From positions 1 to 41,179 of the forward strand of contig JAFECT010000011.1 in NCBI GenBank assembly GCA_018241995.1: 41,179 bases of DNA. Direction: 5' to 3'. Made by a program: the position numbers and the translations under genes. The notes beneath the pieces were generated by a model, which saw nothing but the letters and a program-made list of their open reading frames with translations, did not search any database and was not told the origin of the DNA. Positions 23,101-29,976 of this stretch are shown piece by piece. Source of the DNA: Pseudomonadota bacterium (lineage in GTDB: Bacteria > Pseudomonadota > Alphaproteobacteria > Caulobacterales > Caulobacteraceae). Numbering within the stretch: the stretch's first letter is position 1; each line of letters opens with the position of its first letter.

Positions 23101-24033
23101 GGCGGCGCTGAGCCCCTTCACCTGGGTCGCGTTCAGGGTGGTGAACTGCGTCGTGCTCAGGTTGTTCAGGGCCGAGGTGGTCAGGGCCGAGACCTGGCTG
23201 GCGCTGAGGCCGCCGATCTGGGTGGTGGTGAAGGCCGCGGCGTTGGTGGTCGACAGGCCCGCGATCTGGGCGGCGGTGATGCCGCCGACCTGAGTGGCGT
23301 TGAGCTGGCCGACCTGGGTGGTGGTCAGGCTGTTGAGGTCCGCCACCGAGAAGGCCGCGACCTGGGCCGCCGAGAACCCGCCGAACTGGGTCGAGCTGAG
23401 GTTGTCGAGGTTGGTGGTGGTCAGCCCCCCGACCTGGGCGGCGGTCAGGCCGTGCACCTGGGTCGAGCTGAGGGCGCCGAACTGCGTGGTGTTGAAGGCG
23501 TTCAGGTTGGCGACGCTGATGCCCGCCACCTGGGTGACGCTGAGCGCTCCGACCTGGGTCGAGGTGAGCGCGCCCGAGGCGGTGGCGTCCAGCCCGCCGA
23601 TCTGGGCCGCCGACAGGCCGCCCAGCTGGGTGGTGGTGATCGCCTTGATCTGGGTGGTCGACAGGTCGTTGATGTCGGTGGTGGTCAGGCCCGACATCTG
23701 GGTCGCGGTCAGGGCCGAGAATTGGGTGGTGTTCAGGCCCGCGACCTGGGCGGAGGACAGCGCCTTCACCTGGCTGGACGACAGGGCCGACAGCTGGGTC
23801 GCGTTGAACGACAACAGGTTGGTCAGGCCCGGCAGCTGAGTCGCCTGCAGGCCCTTGATCTGGGTGGTGGAGAGGTTCTGCACCTCGGTCGTGGTGAGCG
23901 CGCCCACCCCGGCGGTGCTGATGGCTCCGATCTGCGTCGCGCTGAGGGACTGCAGCTCCGTCGTGGTGAGGCCCGAAATGACCGTGGTCGTAAGCGCCGC
24001 GATCTGTTGGGTCGACAGATTGGAGATCATCAT
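17191..24033 (-). CDS. Giant Thr/Ser-rich octapeptide-repeat protein (2,280 residues)
   Basis: The whole protein is one tandem array of 8-residue units of form [AG]-[LFI]-[TSN]-[TSA]-[TA]-[QN]-[VILF]-x. Eight octads (residues 5-68) are followed by one phase break (GLTNLL, 69-74) and then 275 octads to a short end TYLANS; 283 octads fit the length exactly. Hydrophobic residues sit at positions 2 and 7, Ser/Thr mostly at 3-5, Gln/Asn at 6. It has almost no charged residues apart from a few Lys, Asp, Glu and rare Arg, and no Cys or Trp was noticed. A higher-order period of 31 octads (248 residues) is superimposed. No classical signal peptide is seen (start MMISNLSTQQIAALTTT); export by a type I-like route with an uncleaved C-terminal signal is possible but unproven. 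The fold may be a repetitive solenoid; surface adhesin, matrix or sheath protein are plausible roles. It is followed by a strong terminator and then by a GT41 protein glycosyltransferase. No family is assigned. Confidence 0.9.
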   Translation of the reverse strand: MMISNLSTQQIAALTTTVISGLTTTELQSLSATQIGAISTAGVGALTTTEVQNLSTTQIKGLQATQLPGLTNLLSFNATQLSALSSSQVKALSSAQVAGLNTTQFSALTATQMSGLTTTDINDLSTTQIKAITTTQLGGLSAAQIGGLDATASGALTSTQVGALSVTQVAGISVANLNAFNTTQFGALSSTQVHGLTAAQVGGLTTTNLDNLSSTQFGGFSAAQVAAFSVADLNSLTTTQVGQLNATQVGGITAAQIAGLSTTNAAAFTTTQIGGLSASQVSALTTSALNNLSTTQFTTLNATQVKGLSAAQLGGLSTTNAQALTTTQIGALTASQVGALSSTNATGLSTTQFGALTATQVGGLTTTDLNALTTTQVKAITTTQIAGLSAAQVLGLNATAAGALTSTQVGALSATQLGALTATNLNAFTTTQFGAITSTQIKGLTAATIGALTTTNVDGLTSTQFGGLSTAQVAALSVADLNSLTTTQVTQLSTTQVAGLTAAQVAGLNTTNSGALTTTQIGSLSASQVSALTTTNLNNFTTTQFGALNATQVKGLTAAQIGGLSTTNAQALSTTQVGALTAAQVGALSSTNATGLTTTQFGTLTATQVGGLTTTDLNALTTTQVKAITTTQVAGLSAAQILGLNATAASALTSTQVGALSATQLGALTSTNLNAFTTTQFGAITSTQVHGLTAATLGALTSTNIDNLTSTQFGGLSAAQVAALSTTDLNSLTTTQVTQLSTTQVAGLTAAQIGGLSTTNSGALTTTQIGSLSASQVAALTTTALNNLTTTQFGALNATQIKGLSAAQLGGLSTTNAQALSTTQVGALTAAQVGALSSTNATGLTTTQFGTLTSTQVGGLTTTDLNALTTTQVKAITTTQIAGLSAAQVSGLNATAAGALTSTQVGALSATQLGALTTTNLNAFTTTQFGAITSTQVRGLTAATLGALTTTNLDNLTSTQFGGLSAAQVAALSVADLNSLTTTQVTQLSTTQVAGLTAAQVAGLNTTNSGALTTTQIGSLSASQVSALTTTNLNNLTTTQFGALNATQIKGLTAAQLGGLSTTNAQALSTTQVGGLSAAQVGALSSTNATGLTTTQFGALTSTQVGGLTTTDLNALTTTQVKAITTTQIAGLSAAQVLGLNATAAGALTSTQVGALSATQLGALTSTNLNAFTTTQFGAITSTQVKGLTAATIGALTTTNLDNLTSTQLGGLSAAQVAALTVADLNSLTTTQVGQLSTTQISGITAAQVAGLSTTNSGALSTTQISALSASQVSALSSSALNAFTTTQFGALNSTQVHGLTAAQVGALSTTNAQALSTTQIGGLSAAQVGALSSTNATGLTTTQFGALTSTQIGGLTSTDLNNLTTTQVKAITTTQIAGLSAAQVLALNATAAGALTSTQVGALTATQLGALTSTNLNAFTTTQFGAITSTQIHGLTAATVGALTTTNIDGLTSTQFGGLSAAQVGAFTTADLNSLTTTQVQQLTTTQVGGISAAQIGTLSTTNSGALTSTQVGALSAAQVGGLTTTALNGFTSTQFGALTSSQIHGLSATQIGALTTTQAGLLTTTQIGGLTSGQIGALSSTNAIGLTTTQFGAITSSQVAGLTTTDLNNFTTTQIAAFTTTQLDGLSAAQIGGLNTTQTGAFTTTQIGSLSAGQVGALTTSALNNFTTTQLSALNSTQVRGLTAAQLGGFSATLLDGLATTQISGLSGAQMGALTTTALNGFSTTQIGALTTSQVAGLSATQISGLNTTAVGALQATQIAQFSGVQLQGLSTTDINGFTTTQFGALTSAQTKSLNATQIGALTTTQAGRLTTTQLAGFAATQIGALSSTNAIGLTTTQFSSLTAAQVGGLTSTDLNNLTTTQIGALTTTQAGGLTVAQLGALDATRSGALQATQIAAMSAGQIGGFSTTNLNALTTTQFGAITSTQIRGLTAAQLGALTTTNVDNLTSTQFGGLSASQVGALTVADLNSLTTTQAAALTTTQVAGLTATQVAGLNTTIVGGLTSTQVGSLSPSQIAALTTTNLNNLTSTQFNALSQIQAKALTATQIAALSTTQAGLLSTTQIGGFSAAQVGALSSTNASGLTTTQFGTLNATQVGGLNTTDLNALTTTQIKAITTTQLGGIAASTIGGLNTTQVNALTTTQVGALSSTQIAALTITDLNGISTTQFGAITTTQVKAMTAAQVGGLSSTTVNALTTTQMSALTSSQIGDLTTTAVTALTTTEVGALQATQMPGLTAAQLAAFTSTNFNSLTSTQLDALTTTQVATLSPTQVSTYLANS
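19921..23663 (-). repeat. Tandem 744-bp super-repeats inside the octapeptide gene
   Basis: The landmark CGCCTTCACCTGGGTGGT or its variant recurs at 19921, 20665, 21409, 22153, 22897 and (as CGCCTTGATCTGGG) 23641, each exactly 744 bp apart. 744 bp is 31 octads of 24 bp. Units between about 19.9 and 23.6 kb are nearly identical, while those on either side keep the phase but diverge (for example the Phe-rich variants near 19.2 kb). This indicates growth by unequal exchange of whole 31-octad blocks. Confidence 0.92.
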
Positions 24034-24207
24034 TCGAAACCGTCCTGGTTCCTGACCCGCAGTTTTGACAGGTGTCAGCGCCTTGGGTTCATGGAAGGCA
24101 TTTTGCCTGCCCTACGCGTACCGTGATGCTTGTTGCCAAGTGGTTAACCAGCCTTACGCGGGGCTTGCGGGTGGGTGTGGCGCCGCCCTGGAAATCCTTC
24201 GCCTTCC

Positions 24208-24559
24208 GTCATTCTCGGAGCGGAGGTCCGCGTCAGCGGGCCGCAGACCCGAGAACCCAGCAGCGAATCTTGGGTGAAGCGGGGCGCCCCGCGTTCTCCG
24301 CTCGCACGCTGCGTTGAGGTGGCGCCAAGTGGGTCCTCGATCCCGCCCGCTGGCGCGGACGGCCTCAAGGATGACGGCAATCAATAAATGGCTCCGTCAT
24401 CCTTGAAGGGCAGGTCGCGTAGCGCCCTGTCCTTCGAGGACCCACTAGGCGCCACCTGAAAGCCGGGCGGCCCACGATCCACTGCCGCACGCAGCGTTGG
24501 CGTGGGGAGCTGCTGGGTTCTCGGGTCTCCGGGCTACGCCCTCCGCTCCGAGAATGACG
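24208..24559. repeat. Mosaic nested class B repeats (two variants interleaved)
   Basis: Two elements, 24208-24376 and 24395-24559, lie 18 bp apart. The first has a standard left arm (GTCATTCTCGGAGCGG, GAATC at 24265-24269) and a right arm of the second variant (GGTCCTCGATCCCG to CTCAAGGATGACG). The next has a left arm of the second variant (CGTCATCCTTGA...GAGGACCCACTAGGCGCC) and a standard right arm. Together they read B1-B2-B2-B1, one large palindrome. The pure second variant is at 36227-36405. They lie between the divergent giant repeat gene and thiC, and no gene is seen in 24034-24623. Confidence 0.85.
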
Positions 24560-24623
24560 GATGGGATTGGAGGGACGCAAAAACGGTTTCCACCGGCGGC
24601 CGGGGAGCCTAGTGTCGCGCCGT

Positions 24624-24722
24624 TCTCCGGGGTGTCCCGCCATTGGGACTGAGAGGCCGCTACAGTCTGGCGCGGCGACCCGTCGAACCTGATCCGGGTC
24701 ATGCCGGCGAAGGGATGGGAGC
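24624..24722 (+). ncRNA. TPP riboswitch (THI element)
   Basis: The thiamine-pyrophosphate aptamer is recognisable from CCGGGGTGTCCC, the invariant CTGAGAG (24649-24655) and the segment ACCTGATCCGGGTCATGCC followed by GGCGAAGGGA (24687-24717). It lies 75 nt before the thiC start. TPP binding would reduce thiC expression, probably by hiding the GGAGG at 24784-24788. Confidence 0.95.
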
Positions 24723-24780
24723 GGGGCTTCGCCAGGGGTCCTTTGAGCATCGAATCGCACGACGTGGCGCCGGCCCTTGA

Positions 24781-26616
<1,836 letters not shown>

Positions 26617-26650
26617 TCCGCCCGTACCTTTCTCGCTTCCTCTTCAAATC

Positions 26651-26681
26651 CGTCACCCTCGGGCTCGTCCCGAGGGTGACG
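26651..26681. repeat. Mini class B-like hairpin after thiC
   Basis: A 13-bp perfect stem (CGTCACCCTCGGG and its complement) with a 5-nt loop CTCGT. Its ends match those of class B, as if the interior had been deleted. It lies 35 nt past the thiC stop and could serve as its transcript end; there is no T tract. Confidence 0.75.
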
Positions 26682-26698
26682 GGAGTAGATTGGATGGC

Positions 26699-26715
26699 TT
26701 GGCAAACTTTGCCAA
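26699..26715. promoter_or_regulatory. Candidate ParD operator
   Basis: TTGGCAAA and TTTGCCAA form a perfect 8-bp palindrome around a single C, ending 18 bp before the parD ATG. ParD antitoxins of the ribbon-helix-helix type repress their own operons by binding such palindromes, so this is a likely autoregulatory site. Confidence 0.6.
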
Positions 26716-26733
26716 CCGACCTACCTTCCTTCC

Positions 26734-27009
26734 ATGACCACCCGCAACGTCAGCCTCACCAGCGCGCTCGACCAGTTCGTGGAAGATCAGGTCCAGAGCG
26801 GCACGTTCCAGAACGCCAGCGAAGTCGTCCGCGCAGGCCTGCGCCTGCTGAAGCGCGATGCGGAGGAACATGAGCGCAAACTCGCTCGGCTGAAGGCGGC
26901 GGTGCAGGAAGGCATCGACGAAATCGAGCGCGGCGAGGGCATCGAAGTTGGGTGGGACGAACTCGACGATTGGCTGAACGGCCTGGGACGCGAGACCACC
27001 CCGCGGTGA
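26734..27009 (+). CDS. parD: ParD-type antitoxin
   Basis: This 91-residue protein has the N-terminal ribbon-helix-helix of ParD antitoxins (TRNVSLTSALDQFVEDQVQ, then SGTFQNASEVVRAGLRLLKR). A charged C-terminal half (EEHERKLARLKAAVQEGIDE) would wrap the toxin. It binds and neutralises ParE and, with it, represses the operon. It overlaps the next gene by 4 bp (GTGA), the usual coupling in parDE operons. A palindromic site is present just upstream. It lies on the chromosome after thiC with no sign of a plasmid. Confidence 0.93.
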   Translation: MTTRNVSLTSALDQFVEDQVQSGTFQNASEVVRAGLRLLKRDAEEHERKLARLKAAVQEGIDEIERGEGIEVGWDELDDWLNGLGRETTPR

Positions 27010-27365
27010 TCAGGCTTGTCATCGCGCCGCGCGCGCGACGCGACATTGATACGATCTTGCTTGAGAGCGCGGGCGGCTTTGGCGAGCTTGTTGCGGACCG
27101 GTATCGACGACTGATCGGGCAAGCATTGCGCGATCTGGAAAGCGATCCCGACCGACTGGGCGTGAAACAAAGACTCGATCTGCCCGCCGGGATCGAAACC
27201 TACCACTTGAGGCACAGCCGGGGCCGCACCGGCGTCGAACAGGTGCGCAGGCCGCGTCATCTGCTCGTGCTTCGCCGCGAACCCGAGCGTCTGGTGCTGA
27301 TCCGCGTCCTGCACGACGCCATGGACCTCGTCCGCCACCTCGACGAGCCGGGTACGGAACCGTAA
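27006..27365 (+). CDS. parE: ParE-type toxin (RelE/ParE fold)
   Basis: This 119-residue protein starts at a GTG that overlaps the parD stop. It shows the family pattern: IRLVIAPRARRDIDTILLES at the N-terminus, helix ELVADRYRRLIGQALRDLE, DPDRLGVKQRLDL, and the C-terminal strands TYHLRHSRGR and PERLVLIRVLHDAMDLVRHL. ParE toxins typically poison DNA gyrase. It appears intact. The longer reading starting inside parD is rejected because the family N-terminus falls at this GTG. Confidence 0.9.
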   Translation: MIRLVIAPRARRDIDTILLESAGGFGELVADRYRRLIGQALRDLESDPDRLGVKQRLDLPAGIETYHLRHSRGRTGVEQVRRPRHLLVLRREPERLVLIRVLHDAMDLVRHLDEPGTEP

Positions 27366-27468
27366 CCCTCTCGCAACGCCGATGCCGCACCCTGCATACG
27401 GTCCTTGACCCGCAGGCCCTCGGCTTGCGACAGAGAAATTCTCCTGTAGCGAGAAAGGGCGTTCGGCG

Positions 27469-29274
27469 ATGGGCCTTATGGCTGGCGTCAGTCGTGAGCT
27501 GAAGTTCATGCGTCGGCTCAAGCGCCTGCTGAAGCGCATCAAGCCGGTGGATCCCGCGGGGACCAACCTTCTGCCCGACGACTTCGAGAAGTCGGTCGAT
27601 CAGTGGCCCAACCACGTCGCGGTGATCTGCGAGGAGCGCCAGCTCACCTACCGCGAGCTGGATTCCATGGCCAACCGCTACGCCCACTGGATCAAGGGCC
27701 GGGGCCTGCGCCGGGGCGATACGGTGGCCCTGGTGATGCCCAACCGCCTGGAATACCTGGCCATCTGGCTGGGCTTCTCCAAGGTCGGCGTGGCCACCGC
27801 CCTGGTGAACAACAACCTGACCGGCGCGGCCCTGGCGCACAGCCTGGCGATCTCGGGCGCGACCCAGGTGCTGGCCGACTATTCGACCTGGGAGGCGGTG
27901 GAGGACGTCCGCCACGACCTGCCCAAGCACATCATGCTGTGGGTCCTGGGCCTGCGCACCGAGGACGAGAGTTCGGACCGGCGCGGGCTCGACAGCTCGG
28001 TCAAGGGCGCCTCGACCGTGCGGCCGGACAAGTCGGCGCGGGAGGACATGCACGCCCGCGACACGGCTCTGTATATCTACACCTCCGGCACCACCGGCCT
28101 GCCCAAGGCGGCGCGGATCACCCATGCGCGGGCGCAGATGTACATGCTGGCCCTGGCCGGGGCGACCGAGGCGACGGACAAGGACCGGACCTACTGCACC
28201 CTGCCGCTCTATCACTCCACCGGCGGGCTGGTGGCGGTGGGCGTGGCCCTGATGAACGGCGGGGCGCTGGTGCTGCGCCAGCGGTTCTCGGCCAGCGCCT
28301 TCTGGTCGGACGTGTCGAACCACGGCTGCACCATGTTCGTCTATATCGGCGAGCTGTGCCGCTACCTGCTGAACCAGCCCGAGGCGCCGGGCGGGCTGGA
28401 GACCAAGCACAAGCTGCGCATGGCCTTCGGCAACGGCCTGCGCCCCGAGGTGTGGAAGCCGTTCCAGACGCGCTTCAACATCCCCGAGATCCTGGAGTTC
28501 TACGGCTCCACCGAGGGCAACGTCTCGCTGTTCAATTTCGACGGCAAGCCGGGCGCGATCGGGCGCATCCCGCGCTATCTGAGGAAGCGCTTCAACATCC
28601 GCCTGGTGAAGTACGACCTGGAGGCGGGCGAGGTGATGCGCGCCGCCAACGGCCTGTGCATCGAGGCCAAGCCCGGCGAGATCGGCGAGGCGGTGGGCGA
28701 GATCAAGGAAGACGCGCGCCACGCCTATTCCGGCTATGCCGACAAGGCGGCCTCGGAAAAGAAGGTGCTGCGCGACGTCTTCACCAAGGGCGACGCCTTC
28801 TTCCTGACCGGCGACCTGATGCGCCAGGACAGCGAGGGCTACCTCTATTTCGTCGACCGCATCGGCGACACCTACCGCTGGAAGGGCGAAAACGTCTCCA
28901 CCACCGAGGTGGCCGACCGCCTGTCGACCGCGCCCGGCGTGAAGGAGGTCACCGTCTACGGCGTGCCGGTCGAGGGCAACGAGGGCAAGGCCGGCATGGC
29001 GTCCCTGGTGACCGAGCCGGGTTTCGACATGACCGCCTTCGCCGAGTTCGTGGAGCGCGAACTGCCGGCCTACGCCCGGCCCGTGTTCGTGCGGGTGCAG
29101 AAGGACCTGGAGACCACCGGCACCTTCAAGTACCGCAAGGTGGAACTGGTCCAGGACGGCTTCGATCCCAAGCGCTCGAAGGACCCGCTGTGGTTCCGCG
29201 ATGCGGAGAAGGGGTATGTGCGCATCAACGCGCGCAACTACCCGAAGCTGCTGGAAGGCAAGGCGCGGCTTTAA
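27469..29274 (+). CDS. Long-chain acyl-CoA synthetase (FATP/VLACS-like)
   Basis: This 601-residue member of the adenylate-forming family activates fatty acids to acyl-CoA through an acyl-AMP intermediate. The P-loop-like motif is YIYTSGTTGLPKAARITH (about 200-217). Further motifs are EFYGSTEGNVSLFNFDGKPG, LTGDLMRQDSEGYLYFVDR (the Asp that holds ribose) and a C-terminal TGTFKYRKVELV with the catalytic Lys. The order NNLTGAALAHSLAISGATQ and RIGDTYRWKGENVSTTEVA points to the very-long-chain/FATP branch rather than classical FadD. The ATG at 27469 has weak GAGAAAGGG upstream; ATG 27481 is an alternative. A short palindrome GAGAAATTCTC at 27433-27443 might be an operator. A hairpin lies 6 nt after the stop. 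Confidence 0.95.
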   Translation: MGLMAGVSRELKFMRRLKRLLKRIKPVDPAGTNLLPDDFEKSVDQWPNHVAVICEERQLTYRELDSMANRYAHWIKGRGLRRGDTVALVMPNRLEYLAIWLGFSKVGVATALVNNNLTGAALAHSLAISGATQVLADYSTWEAVEDVRHDLPKHIMLWVLGLRTEDESSDRRGLDSSVKGASTVRPDKSAREDMHARDTALYIYTSGTTGLPKAARITHARAQMYMLALAGATEATDKDRTYCTLPLYHSTGGLVAVGVALMNGGALVLRQRFSASAFWSDVSNHGCTMFVYIGELCRYLLNQPEAPGGLETKHKLRMAFGNGLRPEVWKPFQTRFNIPEILEFYGSTEGNVSLFNFDGKPGAIGRIPRYLRKRFNIRLVKYDLEAGEVMRAANGLCIEAKPGEIGEAVGEIKEDARHAYSGYADKAASEKKVLRDVFTKGDAFFLTGDLMRQDSEGYLYFVDRIGDTYRWKGENVSTTEVADRLSTAPGVKEVTVYGVPVEGNEGKAGMASLVTEPGFDMTAFAEFVERELPAYARPVFVRVQKDLETTGTFKYRKVELVQDGFDPKRSKDPLWFRDAEKGYVRINARNYPKLLEGKARL

Positions 29275-29279
29275 TCCCA

Positions 29280-29306
29280 CTCCTCCCTCGTGAGACGAGG
29301 GAGGAG
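29280..29306. repeat. Minimal class A core hairpin after the acyl-CoA synthetase stop
   Basis: CTCCTCCCTCGT and ACGAGGGAGGAG form a perfect 12-bp stem with loop GAG. It begins 6 nt after the stop codon. It lacks a T tract but could end transcripts or protect a 3' end. The same core follows the Gly/Tyr-rich gene at 38.0 kb. Confidence 0.8.
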
Positions 29307-29367
29307 CAGCAGACCGCAACCCTCCCCGCCCCTTCCCGGTTACGCCTCCACACAGATGGAGGCGCAC

Positions 29368-29637
29368 ATGTCGTCGGCCGAACCGGTCACCGATCACGAG
29401 GAGATCCGCCGCTGGGCGGAGCAGCATGGCGGCAGGCCCGCCAAGGTGGAGACCGACGGGCCGGGCGGCATCCTCAGGCTCGATTTCGGGCGCAAGGACG
29501 AGGAGCTGACCGAGATCAGCTGGGACGAGTTCTTCCGGATCTTCGACGACAACGAGCTGGCGCTGCTGCTGCAAGAAGGCGACCGCGACAGCCGCTTCAA
29601 CAAGTTCATCCAGCGCCCGAAGGACAGGCGGCAGTAG
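29368..29637 (+). CDS. Small conserved-looking cytosolic protein
   Basis: This 89-residue acidic protein begins MSSAEPVTDHEEIRRWAEQH, with GGRPAKVETDGPGGILRLDF and DELTEISWDEFFRIFDDNEL in the middle and a C-terminal RFNKFIQRPK. It resembles a family of short proteins in alphaproteobacteria that are sometimes mis-annotated as glucan branching enzyme; no catalytic motif is present and its role is unknown. The start is put at ATG 29368 because GGAGG (29358-29362) precedes it at 5 nt; an in-frame ATG at 29356 would add four residues. It ends 3 bp before the stop of the convergent minus-strand gene. Confidence 0.8.
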   Translation: MSSAEPVTDHEEIRRWAEQHGGRPAKVETDGPGGILRLDFGRKDEELTEISWDEFFRIFDDNELALLLQEGDRDSRFNKFIQRPKDRRQ

Positions 29638-29640
29638 GCC

Positions 29641-29951
29641 TCAGCGCCCCACCAGCCGCCAGAGCGGCCCGCCGGCGATGTAGAGCAGGCCCACGGCCGC
29701 GACCGTCGCGCCGCCCAGGCTGAGCAATAGGCCCAGCACGGCGCCGCGCAGGCGGGCGCGGGTCAGCCGGCGGAAGCGTTCAGGGTCCTCGTTGCGCCGC
29801 ACGACGAGGCCGGCATGGCCACGCCGCCTGATCGCAGCCGTGCGCCGGGCGGCGAGATAGGCGCCAGGTCGCGCAGGGCGAAGAACAGCCCGGCGAAGAC
29901 CGCGGCCACGCCATAGATGACCAGGCGCACGGGATTTCCGTCCATGTGCAT
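29641..29951 (-). pseudogene. Small membrane protein gene with an apparent frameshift
   Basis: Read from the ATG at 29951 (AAGGAAGG upstream), the product starts MHMDGNPVRLVIYGVAAVFA and continues GLFFALRDLAP, a membrane-anchor pattern. That frame then becomes implausible and stops at 29763. A second frame, entered near 29870, gives AYLAARRTAAIRRRGHAGLV, then RNEDPERFRRLTRARLRGAV and a membrane segment LGLLLSLGGATVAAVGLLYI before a stop at 29641. The total of 311 nt is not a multiple of 3. A single shift near GACCTGGCGCC would fuse both halves into a two-transmembrane protein of about 103 residues. It may be a true pseudogene, a sequencing error, or two genes. Confidence 0.55.
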
Positions 29952-29976
29952 GGGCGCCCTTCCTTTCTCCAGAATC

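Noticed and set aside
17191..24033. Short tandem repeats read as a CRISPR array
   Set aside because: The 24-nt units are contiguous and in frame, with no unique spacers of constant length and no cas genes.
17191..24126. Very long plus-strand open frames across the octapeptide gene (about 1,098, 830 and 591 codons; GGGQVVQ-like and WVVVRAP-like products)
   Set aside because: They are shadows: a 24-nt repeat keeps several antisense frames open. They lack start signals, and only the minus-strand frame runs through the whole region with balanced residues, a terminator and a start.
24133..24150. GGTTAACC upstream of the giant repeat gene as a CtrA box
   Set aside because: Only one TTAA half-site is present; the second half at the required 7-bp spacing is missing.
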